From Pseudomonas sp. ZH-FAD (GTDB taxonomy: Bacteria; Pseudomonadota; Gammaproteobacteria; Pseudomonadales; Pseudomonadaceae), in contig NZ_PGLR01000029.1 of the NCBI RefSeq assembly GCF_002803095.1, positions 1 to 64,000 of the forward strand: a stretch of 64,000 bases of DNA, given 5' to 3'. The notes under the pieces are model-generated. The model was not told the origin of the DNA, did no database searches, and worked only from the letters and a program-made list of their open reading frames with translations. Numbering within the stretch: position 1 is the stretch's first letter; each line of letters opens with the position of its first letter. The position numbers and the translations under genes are program-made. This document shows, piece after piece, positions 1 to 8,592 of the stretch.

Positions 1-2
1 CC

Positions 3-1004
3 GCGCAGGCCGCTCGCCTGATCGAGGCACGCGGCCTGCAACTGGATGAGGCCCAGGCGCGCATGTTGGCGTGCCTGGGCGACTGGCTGCAGGCGCGCCT
101 GCGGCCGTCTGCCTGGCTGCGTCGGCCCGCGGCCGGCGCCTACCTGTGGGGCGGTGTCGGGCGTGGTAAGAGCCTGCTGCTCGATGCCCTGTTCCAGGTT
201 GCCCCGCTAGCGAAACGCCGCCTGCATGTGCATGCACTGCTGCAGGACGTGCAGCGGCGCCTGCTGGTGCATGCCGGCCAGGCCGATCCCCTGGCGCAGG
301 TGGCTGACGAGCTGGCGGCCGAGGCGCGGCTGTTGTTCGTCGATGAATTTCATGTGCATGACATCGGTGATGCGATCCTCCTCGGTCGTTTGTTAAAGCC
401 GCTGTTCGAGCGCGATTGCATTCTCCTCTTGAGCTCCAACTACGCGCCGCCGGCACTCTGTCCGAACCCGCTCTACCACAGTCGTTTCAAGCCCTTCGCC
501 GAAGTGCTGCAGCGTCGCTGCCTGGTGCTGCAGATGGAGGCTGGTATCGATTACCGCTGCCTGGGTACGCAATCCTGGGGGCGCTACCTGCAGCAGCCGG
601 CGAGCCAGTTACGCAGGCAACTGAGCCATCTGCCCAGCGTCGCCCACTTGCCCTTGCAAAGGCGCAGCCTGGCACTGCGCGGCATGGACTCACGTACCCT
701 GTGGCTGGATTTTGCCGCGCTGTGCCAGCAACCGTTGGCGAGCAGCGATTACCTGCAACTGACCGAGCGTTTCGCCCACTTCGTGATCGGCGAGCTGCCG
801 GCGCTGGCGCAGTGTTCGCTGGACGTGCAACAGCGCCTGATCAACTTCGTCGACATCGCCTACGACAGCGGCCGCGAGCTCTGGCTGCAGAGCGAGCATG
901 ATCTGGCGACGCTGTGCGCCAACGTCGCCCACGGCGACTTCGTACGTACCCGCTCGCGCCTTGCGCAGCTGCGCGTGGACGGTCCGGAGCGCCTGGCATG
1001 CTGA
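3..1004 (+). CDS. AFG1/ZapE-family ATPase (5' end outside window)
   Basis: The frame is open from the first bases of the window to a TGA at 1002, giving 333 visible residues. The family is usually about 360 residues, so the true start probably lies upstream; the first ATG at 63 is not a convincing start because conserved-looking sequence precedes it. A Walker A motif (GGVGRGKS) is followed by a Walker B (LLFVDEFHVHD) and a sensor-like LLSSNYAP. Known family members (ZapE, yeast Afg1) are P-loop ATPases linked to Z-ring stability or protein quality control. The sequence departs somewhat from the standard ZapE, so it could be a second paralogue. The stop overlaps the next gene by 7 bases, suggesting translational coupling. 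Confidence 0.8.
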   Translation, partial: AQAARLIEARGLQLDEAQARMLACLGDWLQARLRPSAWLRRPAAGAYLWGGVGRGKSLLLDALFQVAPLAKRRLHVHALLQDVQRRLLVHAGQADPLAQVADELAAEARLLFVDEFHVHDIGDAILLGRLLKPLFERDCILLLSSNYAPPALCPNPLYHSRFKPFAEVLQRRCLVLQMEAGIDYRCLGTQSWGRYLQQPASQLRRQLSHLPSVAHLPLQRRSLALRGMDSRTLWLDFAALCQQPLASSDYLQLTERFAHFVIGELPALAQCSLDVQQRLINFVDIAYDSGRELWLQSEHDLATLCANVAHGDFVRTRSRLAQLRVDGPERLAC

Positions 1005-1948
1005 CGGTGCTGGGGATTACCGCGCCGATCTTCATCCTCATCGGCCTGGGTTTTGTCTCGGCGCGTATCGCCCTGATCAACCGCGAGCAGATTCGCGGCC
1101 TCGGCGCCTTCGTGATCAATTTCGCTCTGCCGGCGCTGGTGCTGCGCGCCTTGGTCGAACGGCGCCTCGACGAGGTGCTCAATTGGCCTTATCTGGCCGC
1201 CTACGCGCTGGCCTCACTGAGCCTGTTTACCGCCGGTTTCGCCGTGGCGCGTTGGTTGCGTGGGCAAGGGCAGTCGGCCAGCGCCATCCTGGCCATGGGT
1301 ATGTCGGTGTCCAACAGCGGTTTTATCGGTTATCCGATTGCGGTGATGGTGCTCGGCCAGACCGCGGCGGTGGCCATGGCCCTGGGCATGCTGGTGGAGA
1401 ACCTGCTGCTGATCCCATTGGCACTGGCCCTGGCCGAAGCCGGCACGCAACGCGGCAACGGCGGCTGGGCGCTGCTGCGCGAGACCGGCCTGCGCCTGGC
1501 GCGCAATCCGCTGATCATTGCTATCGCTGTCGGCCTGCTGCTGTCGCTGCTGCAGATCCGTCTGCCGGCTGTGCCGTTGCGGGTGGTGGATATGCTCGCC
1601 GACGCTTCGGCGCCAGTGGCGCTGTTCGTTATCGGCGGTAGCCTGTACGGGCTGAAGCTGGGCGGCATGGGCGGCGACCTGGTACAGACCGCGCTGGGCA
1701 AGCTGGTCCTCCATCCGCTGGCGCTGTTGCTCGCGTTCCTCCTGCTGCCCGGGGTGGAGCCGCAACTGATGGTGGCCGGGCTGCTGTTCGCCAGTGCGCC
1801 GATGATGAGCATCTACCCCATCCTCGGTCAGCGTTTCGGTCTCGAACAGCGCTGCGCCGCCGCTCTGGTGGCAGCTACGGTGCTGGCCTTCTTCAGCATC
1901 AGCGGCCTGCTGGCGCTGTTGCGTTGGCAGGGCTTGCTGCCGGGCTGA
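998..1948 (+). CDS. AEC-family (auxin efflux carrier-like) permease
   Basis: A 316-residue, very hydrophobic inner-membrane protein with about ten predicted membrane segments. It has the AEC hallmarks: an N-terminal helix followed by FVINFALPALVL, and a central SNSGFIGYP motif typical of the crossover region. The ATG at 998 sits inside the end of the upstream ATPase gene and gives the expected N-terminus (MLTVLGITAPIF). Members of the family export or take up small organic acids such as malonate or malate; the substrate cannot be read from sequence. It ends 160 bases before pcaR. Confidence 0.8.
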   Translation: MLTVLGITAPIFILIGLGFVSARIALINREQIRGLGAFVINFALPALVLRALVERRLDEVLNWPYLAAYALASLSLFTAGFAVARWLRGQGQSASAILAMGMSVSNSGFIGYPIAVMVLGQTAAVAMALGMLVENLLLIPLALALAEAGTQRGNGGWALLRETGLRLARNPLIIAIAVGLLLSLLQIRLPAVPLRVVDMLADASAPVALFVIGGSLYGLKLGGMGGDLVQTALGKLVLHPLALLLAFLLLPGVEPQLMVAGLLFASAPMMSIYPILGQRFGLEQRCAAALVAATVLAFFSISGLLALLRWQGLLPG

Positions 1949-1963
1949 GGCTGGCTATGAACC

Positions 1964-2022
1964 GTGGGGGCGCTTCAGCGGCGAGAATCATCGACAGCGG
2001 TCGCGGCTGAAGCCCCTGCCAC
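1964..2022. repeat. REP-like palindrome (GTGGGGGCGCTTCAGCGGCGA type)
   Basis: The left arm is at 1964-1984 and a diverged complementary arm (TCGCGGCTGAAGCCCCTGCCAC) at 2001-2022. The same family appears at 18185-18241. It lies between the AEC permease and pcaR and may end the upstream transcript. Confidence 0.65.
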
Positions 2023-2049
2023 TGGGGCACTCATCGTTTGGCACTATTT

Positions 2050-2079
2050 GCGATTACCGCACGACAGTTCGATAATCGC
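2050..2079. promoter_or_regulatory. Probable PcaR operator in front of pcaR
   Basis: GCGATTACCG (2050-2059) and CGATAATCGC (2070-2079) form an inverted repeat with one mismatch and a 10-base spacer. The right arm sits in GTTCGATAATCGC, which matches the PcaR box seen before pcaI at 15094. P. putida PcaR is known to bind this kind of sequence and to control its own gene, so autoregulation is the likely role. Confidence 0.7.
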
Positions 2080-2108
2080 CAGGCACCGTCGACCGCCCCG
2101 GAGGTTCC

Positions 2109-2954
2109 ATGAGCGATACCCGTCCGCCCCTGTCCAGTTTGGCGCCGCCGCCCTACGTGTCGCCAGCCAAGCGCATCGAGGAGTTCGCTGGCGATCCCAA
2201 TTTCATGACCTCACTGGCTCGCGGCCTGGCGGTGATCAACGCCTTCCAGGAGCGCAAGCGCCACCTGACCATCGCGCAGATCAGCCACCGGACCGAGATT
2301 CCCCGCGCCGCGGTGCGCCGCTGCCTCTACAGCCTGATGAAGCTGGGCTACGTCACCACCGACGGGCGCACCTATTCGCTGCTGCCCAAGGTGCTGACCC
2401 TGGGCCACGCCTACTTGTCGTCGACGCCGTTGGCGGTGTCCGCCCAGCCCTATCTCGACCGCTTGAGCGAGCAGTTGCACGAGGCCTGCAACCTGGCCAC
2501 CCTGGAAGGCGAGCAGGTGCTCTACATCGCCCGCTCGGCGATTCCGCAGCGGTTGATCTCGGTGGACCTAAGCGTCGGCAGCCGCTTGCCGGCCTACTGC
2601 ACATCGATGGGGCGCATCCTGCTCGCCGCGCTGGACGACGACCAACTGCAGGACTACCTGGCCCACGCCGAGCTGCAGCCCAAGACCAGTCGCACCCTGC
2701 ACACGCCCGAGGCGCTATGGGAATGCCTGCAGCGCGTGCGCCACCAGGGCTGGTGCGTCGTCGATCAGGAACTGGAGCAGGGCCTGCGTTCGCTGGCAGT
2801 GCCGGTATACGACTCCGCGGGCCACGTGCTGGCGGCGATGAACGTCAGCACCCACGCCGGTCGTGTGCCGGTCAGCGAGCTGGAGAAGCGCTACCTGCCG
2901 CTGATGCTCAGCGCCAGCCGCGAGCTGAGCAGTCAGTTGTTTCGGCCGGCCTGA
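2109..2954 (+). CDS. pcaR: PcaR, IclR-family regulator of the beta-ketoadipate pathway
   Basis: A 281-residue IclR-family protein with an N-terminal winged HTH (about residues 35-100, containing HLTIAQISHRTEIPRAAVRR) and a C-terminal effector domain. The N-terminus (SLAPPPYVSPAKRI) and the HTH are very close to P. putida PcaR as I recall it. PcaR responds to 3-oxoadipate and activates pca genes such as pcaIJ. The start is the ATG behind CCGGAGGTTCC. The gene lies far from pcaK/pcaF, unlike the pcaRKFTBDC order of P. putida, but its likely target, pcaI, is 13 kb downstream in this window. Confidence 0.93.
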   Translation: MSDTRPPLSSLAPPPYVSPAKRIEEFAGDPNFMTSLARGLAVINAFQERKRHLTIAQISHRTEIPRAAVRRCLYSLMKLGYVTTDGRTYSLLPKVLTLGHAYLSSTPLAVSAQPYLDRLSEQLHEACNLATLEGEQVLYIARSAIPQRLISVDLSVGSRLPAYCTSMGRILLAALDDDQLQDYLAHAELQPKTSRTLHTPEALWECLQRVRHQGWCVVDQELEQGLRSLAVPVYDSAGHVLAAMNVSTHAGRVPVSELEKRYLPLMLSASRELSSQLFRPA

Positions 2955-2976
2955 GCAGCCGCCTCGACGCTTGTTT

Positions 2977-3057
2977 GTAGGAGCCGCGCCCCGCGGCGAA
3001 AGCGATCGAGCAGACAACGCAGAACGACAAGGTTTCGCCCCGGGGCGTGGCTTCTAC
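2977..3057. repeat. REP-like palindrome in the pcaR-benR gap
   Basis: GTAGGAGCCGCGCCCCGCGG (2977-2996) pairs with GGGGCGTGGCTTCTAC (3042-3057), and both arms are flanked internally by CGAAA/TTTCG. This is the main recognisable structure in the 349-base gap 2955-3303; the rest (3060-3303) should hold the benR promoter, but no clear operator was seen. Confidence 0.65.
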
Positions 3058-3303
3058 GAAGACTGCGGGTGTCGCCGGCCTGTTGCGTCAGTTCACGAAA
3101 GCGGGCGGTAATCGCCCGCAGCGATATTCGGCCAAGGTCCGATTGCCTAAGCTCACCGAGCCGCTAACCTGCTGTGGTCAACCGTTGATCGGTTTGTGAT
3201 CAGGTGTGGGCCATTTGCCTGTATCTATGGTTCGAGCGAGGAGGGCTGCCGTGGCCCGTCAGTACTCGCCACTCAAATAACAATGATAAGAGCGCCGTGA
3301 GTC

Positions 3304-4260
3304 ATGGACTGTCGCCTGCTGAACGAGAAGAGTCGGCTGTTCGCCAATGCCGACCCCTATGCGGTATCCGACTACGTCAACCAGCATGTAGGCTCGCACT
3401 GCATTCGCCTGCCCAGCAGCGGCCGCCCGGCCGCCAGCCTCAGCCATCGCAGTTTCGCCAGTCTCGATCTGTGTCGCATCAGCTACGGTGGCAGCGTGCG
3501 CGTCACCTCGCCAGCGCTGGAGACCATCTACCATCTGCAGGTGTTGTTGCAGGGTCACTGCCTGTGGCGCGGCCACGGCCAGGAACACTACTTCACTCCC
3601 GGCGAGCTGCTGCTGATCAACCCCGACGATCCGGTCGACCTGACCTATTCCGACGACTGCGAGAAGTTCATCGTCAAGCTGCCGAGCCAACTGATCGAGC
3701 GCGCCTGCAGCGACAACCACTGGCAGCGCCCGGCCGACGGCGTGCGCTTCGCCTCGCGCCACCAGCTGCAGCAGCTCGAAGGCTTCACCAACCTGCTTGG
3801 CCTGGTCTGCGACGAGGCCGAGAGCGAGCAGTCGCTGCCCTCGGTGCAGGAGCACTACACGCGGATCATCGCCAGCAAGCTGCTCGGCCTGCTCGGCAAC
3901 AACGTCAGCCGCGCGGAGCTGGCCGAGAGCAACCCCTCGTTCGAGCGCCTGGTGCAGTTCATCGACGACAACCTCAAGCAGGACATCAGCCTCGAGCAGC
4001 TGGCCCAGCTCGCCCATATCAGCCCGCGCTCGCTCTACGCGCTGTTCGACAAGCACTTGGGCACCACGCCCAAGCACTACATCCGCCAGCGCAAGCTGGA
4101 ACGGGTGCACGCCTGCCTCAGCGACCCCTCGGCCAAGGTGCGCAATATCACCGAGGTGGCGCTGGATTACGGCTTCCTCCACCTCGGCCGCTTCTCCGAG
4201 AGCTACAAGAGCGCCTTCGGCGAGCTGCCCTCCGATACCCTGCGTCGCCGCGAGTCCTGA
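3304..4260 (+). CDS. benR: BenR, AraC/XylS-family activator of benzoate catabolism
   Basis: A 318-residue AraC/XylS protein. The N-terminal cupin-like ligand domain (about 1-200, with the FTPGELLLINPDDPV motif of XylS/BenR relatives) is followed by two HTH motifs (about 215-315: DISLEQLAQLAHISPRSLYALF and ITEVALDYGFLHLGRFSESY). BenR binds benzoate and activates Pben at TGCA-N6-GGNTA repeats; two such repeats lie before benA at 4455-4491. The ATG has only a weak upstream ribosome site. It is transcribed in the same direction as ben, separated by 288 bases. Confidence 0.93.
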   Translation: MDCRLLNEKSRLFANADPYAVSDYVNQHVGSHCIRLPSSGRPAASLSHRSFASLDLCRISYGGSVRVTSPALETIYHLQVLLQGHCLWRGHGQEHYFTPGELLLINPDDPVDLTYSDDCEKFIVKLPSQLIERACSDNHWQRPADGVRFASRHQLQQLEGFTNLLGLVCDEAESEQSLPSVQEHYTRIIASKLLGLLGNNVSRAELAESNPSFERLVQFIDDNLKQDISLEQLAQLAHISPRSLYALFDKHLGTTPKHYIRQRKLERVHACLSDPSAKVRNITEVALDYGFLHLGRFSESYKSAFGELPSDTLRRRES

Positions 4261-4356
4261 TCGCTCCGCGTGTTTTCGGTGCGCACGGCACACCCTACGA
4301 GCGGGTAGCTTGTCCACCGATCAAACACGCGGCGTATCTCTTCCGGTTGGCTACAG

Positions 4357-4384
4357 GTGGAAAACGCTTCGCGGTTTACCACCC
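4357..4384. repeat. Diverged REP-like palindrome upstream of Pben
   Basis: The arms GGTGGAAAACG and CGGTTTACCACC are of the GTGGAAAACGC...GTTTTCCACC repeat type common in Pseudomonas. Fragments of another family (GGTGCGCACGGCACACCCTAC) lie at 4279-4299. These sit between benR and the BenR operators. Confidence 0.45.
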
Positions 4385-4454
4385 TATGTTTTCCACCTTC
4401 CGAGTTTCTGCCCAGGCCACGACTGACGCGGTTTCTACGACCTTGGTCGCACCC

Positions 4455-4491
4455 TGCAGAAAACGGATAAAGGTCCTGCACTAACTGGATA
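4455..4491 (+). promoter_or_regulatory. Pben operator: two BenR/XylS boxes
   Basis: Two direct copies of TGCA-N6-GGATA lie at 4455-4469 and 4477-4491, 22 bases apart start to start. This fits the TGCA-N6-GGNTA consensus and spacing known for XylS at Pm and BenR at Pben, placing dimeric activator on one DNA face. The expected -10 falls near 4510-4520 (GGCGGCATAGCCT), about 30 bases before the benA start. Confidence 0.85.
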
Positions 4492-4548
4492 TTGTCGGAC
4501 AATCAGGCGGCATAGCCTTGGAACCGTTGAAACAATAACAACGGAGCC

Positions 4549-5916
4549 ATGGCCATGAACCTGGGACTCGACTACCTCAATAGCCTGCTTGAAGAAGACA
4601 AGGACAAGGGCATTTTCCGCTGCAAGCGCGAGATGTTCACCGACTCGCGCCTGTTCGACCTAGAGATGCAGCACATCTTCGAGGGCAACTGGCTGTACCT
4701 GGCCCACGAGAGCCAGATCCCCAAGGTCAACGACTACTACACCACCCACATGGGGCGCCAGCCGATCTTCATCGCGCGCAACAAGGAGGGTGAGCTCAAC
4801 GCCTTCATCAACGCCTGTAGCCACCGCGGCGCCATGCTGTGCCGCTTCAAGAGCGGCAACAAGGCCAGCTACACCTGCCCCTTCCACGGCTGGACCTTCA
4901 ACAACAGCGGCAAGCTGCTCAAGGTCAAGGACCCCAAGGAAGCCGGCTACCCCGACAGCTTCAACTGCGACGGCTCGCACGACCTGAAGAAGGTTGCCCG
5001 CTTCGAGTCCTACCGCGGCTTCCTGTTCGGCAGCCTGCGCGAGGACGTGGCGCCGCTCGAGGACTTCCTCGGCGAGTCGAAGACCATCATCGACATGATC
5101 TGCGACCAGTCCAGCGAAGGCCTGGAAGTGCTGCGCGGCTCCAGCACCTATGTCTACGAGGGCAACTGGAAACTGCAGGCGGAAAACGGTGCCGACGGCT
5201 ACCACGTCACCGCCGTGCATTGGAACTACGCCGCCACCCAGCAGCAGCGCAAGCTCAAAGAGGCCGGCGACGACATCCGCGCCATGAGCGCCGGCGGCTG
5301 GGGCAAGAAGGGCGGCGGTTTCTACTCCTTCGAGAACGGCCACCTGCTGCTCTGGACCCGTTGGGACAACCCCGAGGATCGCCCGCTGTTCGCTGACCGC
5401 GAACGCCTGGCCGCCGAGTTCGGCGAGGCCCGCGCCGACTGGATGATCGGCCATTCGCGCAACCTCTGCCTGTACCCCAACCTGTACCTGATGGACCAGT
5501 TCGGCTCGCAGCTGCGCATCGCCCGCCCGCTGTCGGTGGACAAGACCGAGGTGACCATCTACTGCATCGCGCCCAAGGGCGAGAGTGCCGAGGCGCGCGC
5601 CCGGCGCATCCGCCAGTACGAGGACTTCTTCAACGTCTCCGGTATGGCCACCCCCGATGACCTGGAAGAGTTCCGCGCCTGCCAGCAGGGCTTCGCCGGC
5701 CGCGCCATGCAGTGGAACGACATGTCCCGCGGCGCCAAGCACTGGATCGATGGCGCCGACGAGTCGGCCCGGGAGATCGACCTGCAGCCCTTGATGAGCG
5801 GCGCGCGCACCGAGGACGAGGGCCTGTTCGTGCTGCAGCACCACTACTGGCAGCAGCAGATGATCCAGGCAGTGAAGAAAGAACAGGACCAACTGATCCA
5901 CGTGGAGGGCGCGTAA
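4549..5916 (+). CDS. benA: Benzoate 1,2-dioxygenase, large (alpha) subunit
   Basis: A 455-residue Rieske non-haem iron oxygenase alpha subunit. The Rieske cluster ligands are C90-x-H92 and C110-x-x-H113 (SHRG, CPFHGW). The mononuclear iron site shows D216, H219 and H224 in ENGADGYHVTAVHW. With BenB and the reductase BenC it converts benzoate to the cis-1,2-dihydrodiol-1-carboxylate using O2 and NADH. Two in-frame ATGs (4549 and 4555) follow the ACGGAG ribosome site; the first is kept, though P. putida BenA begins like the second. It is the first gene of a long operon and is joined directly to benB. Confidence 0.96.
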   Translation: MAMNLGLDYLNSLLEEDKDKGIFRCKREMFTDSRLFDLEMQHIFEGNWLYLAHESQIPKVNDYYTTHMGRQPIFIARNKEGELNAFINACSHRGAMLCRFKSGNKASYTCPFHGWTFNNSGKLLKVKDPKEAGYPDSFNCDGSHDLKKVARFESYRGFLFGSLREDVAPLEDFLGESKTIIDMICDQSSEGLEVLRGSSTYVYEGNWKLQAENGADGYHVTAVHWNYAATQQQRKLKEAGDDIRAMSAGGWGKKGGGFYSFENGHLLLWTRWDNPEDRPLFADRERLAAEFGEARADWMIGHSRNLCLYPNLYLMDQFGSQLRIARPLSVDKTEVTIYCIAPKGESAEARARRIRQYEDFFNVSGMATPDDLEEFRACQQGFAGRAMQWNDMSRGAKHWIDGADESAREIDLQPLMSGARTEDEGLFVLQHHYWQQQMIQAVKKEQDQLIHVEGA

Positions 5917-6405
5917 ATGAGCCTTTCCTATGACGCCGTGCGCGACTTCCTCTACCGCGAGGCGCGCTACCTGGACGACAAGCAGTGGGACCAGTGGCTG
6001 GAGCTGTATGCCGCGGACGCCGAGTTCTGGATGCCGGCCTGGGACGATGCCGACCAGTTGGTGGAAAACCCGCAGACCGAGATATCGCTGATCTGGTACG
6101 GCAACCGCAGCGGCCTGGAAGACCGGGTGTTTCGCATCCGCACCGAGCGTTCCAGCGCCACCATCCCGGATACCCGCACCTCGCACAACATCAACAACAT
6201 CGAGATCGTCGAGCAGGAAGAGGGCCTGACCAATGTGCGCTTCAACTGGCACACCCTGAGCTTTCGCTACAAGACCGTCGATCACTTCTACGGCACCAGC
6301 TTCTACACCCTCGATACCCGCGGCGAGAACCCGCTGATCAAGGCCAAGAAGGTGGTGCTGAAGAACGATTACGTCAGACAGATCATCGACGTCTACCACA
6401 TCTGA
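5917..6405 (+). CDS. benB: Benzoate 1,2-dioxygenase, small (beta) subunit
   Basis: A 162-residue ring-hydroxylating dioxygenase beta subunit of the SnoaL/NTF2-like fold and usual length. Characteristic stretches are LYAADAEFWMPAWDDADQL near residue 30 and the C-terminal KKVVLKNDYVRQIIDVYHI. It has no catalytic centre and supports the alpha3beta3 oxygenase. Its ATG follows the benA stop with no gap and a GGAGGGCG ribosome site lies in the end of benA, so the two are translationally coupled. Confidence 0.95.
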   Translation: MSLSYDAVRDFLYREARYLDDKQWDQWLELYAADAEFWMPAWDDADQLVENPQTEISLIWYGNRSGLEDRVFRIRTERSSATIPDTRTSHNINNIEIVEQEEGLTNVRFNWHTLSFRYKTVDHFYGTSFYTLDTRGENPLIKAKKVVLKNDYVRQIIDVYHI

Positions 6406-6487
6406 TTCCGCTGCAGCGCTGCCGGCGGGAGCCTTCGGCTTCCGTCACGGGACCCTGCACGCCGCCAACCGCATAGCGAGGTGCGCC

Positions 6488-7498
6488 ATGAGCCACAAGA
6501 TCGCACTGAATTTCGAAGACGGGGTGACCCGCTTTATCGACGCCAACCTGGGTGAGACGGTGGCCGACGCCGCCTACCGCCAGGGCATCAATATCCCGCT
6601 GGATTGCCGCGATGGCGCCTGCGGCGCCTGCAAGTGCTTCGCCGAAGCCGGCCAGTACGACCTCGGCGAGGAATACATCGAGGACGCCCTGAGCCAGGCC
6701 GAGGCCGAGCAGGGCTATGTGCTGACCTGCCAGATGCGCGCCGAGAGCGACTGCGTGATCCGCGTGCCGGCGTCCTCGCAAGTGTGCAAGACCCAGCAGG
6801 CCAGCTTCGAGGCGGCCATCAGCGCGGTGCGCAAGCTCTCCGACAGCACCATCGCCCTGTCGGTCAAGGGCGAGGCCCTGAGCCAGCTGGCTTTCCTGCC
6901 GGGGCAGTACGTCAACCTCAAGGTGCCGGGCAGCGAGCAGACCCGTGCCTACTCCTTCAGCAGCCTGCAGAAGGACGGCGAGGTCAGCTTCCTGATTCGC
7001 AACGTGCCGGGCGGGCTGATGAGCAGTTTTCTGAGCAACCTGGCCAAGACCGGCGACAGCATCAGCCTGGCCGGCCCGCTGGGCAGCTTCTACCTGCGCG
7101 AGATCAAGCGCCCGCTGCTGCTGTTGGCCGGCGGCACGGGCCTGGCGCCCTTCACCGCGATGCTGGAGAAGATCGCCGCCGAAGGCTGCGCGCACCCGCT
7201 GCACCTGATCTACGGCGTGACCCACGACCATGACCTGGTCGAGCTGGACAAGCTGGAAGCCTTCGCCGCGCGCATCCCCGGCTTCAGCTTCAGCGCCTGC
7301 GTCGCCAGCCCCGAGAGCAGCTACCCGCACAAGGGCTACGTCACCCAGCACATCGAACCCAAGCACCTCAACGACGGCGAGGTGGACATCTACCTGTGCG
7401 GCCCGCCGCCGATGGTCGAGGCGGTCAGCGCCTATATCCGCGAGCAGGGCATAGCACCGGCCAATTTCTATTACGAGAAGTTTGCCGCCAGCGCCTGA
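6488..7498 (+). CDS. benC: Benzoate 1,2-dioxygenase reductase (ferredoxin-FAD-NADH)
   Basis: A 336-residue electron-transfer component. The N-terminal plant-type [2Fe-2S] ferredoxin domain has ligands C40, C45, C48 and C81 (CRDGACGAC, LTCQM). It is followed by an FAD-binding domain with the RAYSFSS motif near residue 155 and a C-terminal NADH domain (LLLAGGTGLAPF, YLCGPPPMV). It passes electrons from NADH to the BenA Rieske centre. The start is the ATG after an AGCGAGG ribosome site. The 82-base gap from benB holds no clear promoter. Confidence 0.95.
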   Translation: MSHKIALNFEDGVTRFIDANLGETVADAAYRQGINIPLDCRDGACGACKCFAEAGQYDLGEEYIEDALSQAEAEQGYVLTCQMRAESDCVIRVPASSQVCKTQQASFEAAISAVRKLSDSTIALSVKGEALSQLAFLPGQYVNLKVPGSEQTRAYSFSSLQKDGEVSFLIRNVPGGLMSSFLSNLAKTGDSISLAGPLGSFYLREIKRPLLLLAGGTGLAPFTAMLEKIAAEGCAHPLHLIYGVTHDHDLVELDKLEAFAARIPGFSFSACVASPESSYPHKGYVTQHIEPKHLNDGEVDIYLCGPPPMVEAVSAYIREQGIAPANFYYEKFAASA

Positions 7499-7519
7499 GG
7501 CACGCAGCGCGGAACTCTT

Positions 7520-7595
7520 GTAGGAGCGGCCGGGCGGCGTACCGCTTTAGCCGCGAACCAGTGTGCAAGAGCTTCGCGGCTAAAGCCGCTCCTAC
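7520..7595. repeat. REP-like palindrome, GTAGGAGCGGC family
   Basis: GTAGGAGCGGC (7520-7530) and CCGCTTTAGCCGCGAA are answered by TTCGCGGCTAAAGCCGCTCC up to 7595. It lies in the benC-benD gap within the operon; related copies are at 8484-8543 and, as a half, at 36214. Confidence 0.75.
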
Positions 7596-7620
7596 GAGTT
7601 TGGCGATCAGATCGAGAGTC

Positions 7621-7680
7621 GTAGCCCGGATGAAATCCGGGGGAAGTCCACGAACCAGTCCCGGATTGCATCCGGGCTAC
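7621..7680. repeat. Palindrome, GTAGCCCGGATG family
   Basis: The 60-base element has GTAGCCCGGATGAAATCCGG (7621-7640) and CCGGATTGCATCCGGGCTAC (7661-7680) as near-perfect inverted arms. It stands next to the preceding repeat in the benC-benD gap and does not resemble it in sequence, so two repeat families meet here. Confidence 0.8.
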
Positions 7681-7708
7681 GGTCGCACCATTTGATTGAG
7701 GTCGACAG

Positions 7709-8473
7709 ATGAACAAGCGTTTCCAAGACAAAGTCGCCGTGGTCACCGGCGCCGCCCAGGGCATCGGCCGCCGGGTCGCCGAGCGGCTGCTGGAGGAGGG
7801 CGCCCAAGTGGTGGCGGTGGACCGCTCCGAGCTGGTGTTCGAGCTGGCCGAGCATGAGGGCGTGCTGTGCCTGACCGCCGACCTGGAGCAGGCCGGCGAC
7901 TGCCAGGGCGTGATGCAGGCAGCCGTCGAGCGCTTCGGCCGCCTCGACATCCTGATCAACAACGTCGGCGGCACCATCTGGGCCAAGCCCTTCGAGCATT
8001 ACGAAACGGCGCAGATCGAGGCCGAGGTACGCCGCTCGCTGTTCCCCACCCTGTGGTGCTGCCACGCCGCGCTGCCGCAGATGCTGGCGCAAGGCAGCGG
8101 CGCCATCGTCAACGTCTCCTCCATCGCCACCCGCGGGGTCAACCGTGTGCCCTATGGCGCGGCCAAGGGCGGCGTCAACGCGCTGACCGCCTGCCTGGCA
8201 TTCGAGACCGCCGAGCGCGGCATCCGCGTCAACGCCACCGCCCCCGGCGGCACCGAGGCGCCGCCGCGGCGCATCCCGCGTAACAGTGCCGAGCAGAGCG
8301 AGCAGGAAAAGGCCTGGTACCAGCAGATCGTCGATCAGACCGTCGAGAGCAGCCTGATGAAACGCTACGGCAGCATCGACGAGCAGGTCGGCGCGATCCT
8401 CTTCCTTGCCTCGGACGAGGCCTCCTACATCACCGGCGTGACCCTGCCGGTGGGCGGAGGCGATCTGGGCTGA
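7709..8473 (+). CDS. benD: cis-1,2-dihydroxycyclohexa-3,5-diene-1-carboxylate dehydrogenase
   Basis: A 254-residue short-chain dehydrogenase. The NAD-binding TGAAQGIG motif is near residue 12, NNVGG near 88, the catalytic Y149-x-x-x-K153 lies in VPYGAAKGG, and the conserved Ser is in VNVSSIA. BenD oxidises and decarboxylates the BenABC diol to catechol with NAD+. The ATG follows GAGGTCGACAG. Position after benC and sequence both match BenD. Confidence 0.95.
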   Translation: MNKRFQDKVAVVTGAAQGIGRRVAERLLEEGAQVVAVDRSELVFELAEHEGVLCLTADLEQAGDCQGVMQAAVERFGRLDILINNVGGTIWAKPFEHYETAQIEAEVRRSLFPTLWCCHAALPQMLAQGSGAIVNVSSIATRGVNRVPYGAAKGGVNALTACLAFETAERGIRVNATAPGGTEAPPRRIPRNSAEQSEQEKAWYQQIVDQTVESSLMKRYGSIDEQVGAILFLASDEASYITGVTLPVGGGDLG

Positions 8474-8483
8474 GCACGACCCC

Positions 8484-8543
8484 GTAGGAGCGGCTTTAGC
8501 CGCGAATCGTGGCTAAAGCGGAACACCGGCCGAGCGCTCCTAC
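8484..8543. repeat. REP-like palindrome in the benD-benK gap
   Basis: GTAGGAGCGGCTTTAGCCGCGAA (first bases from 8484) is followed by a diverged return arm GCGCTCCTAC ending at 8543. An in-frame GTG inside it (8509) is not the benK start. Confidence 0.7.
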
Positions 8544-8592
8544 ACAAGCAACCGAGCAGTTCACAACAAAAACAAAACCGAGAACCGATGCC

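Noticed and set aside
63..1004. Treating the ATG at 63 as the start of the AFG1/ZapE-like gene
   Set aside because: The frame continues upstream to the window edge with plausible coding sequence and the family is longer, so the gene is called 5'-truncated by the window.
7520..7680. Closely spaced palindromes considered as a CRISPR-like array
   Set aside because: The two elements belong to different families, there are no regular spacers, and no cas genes are near.
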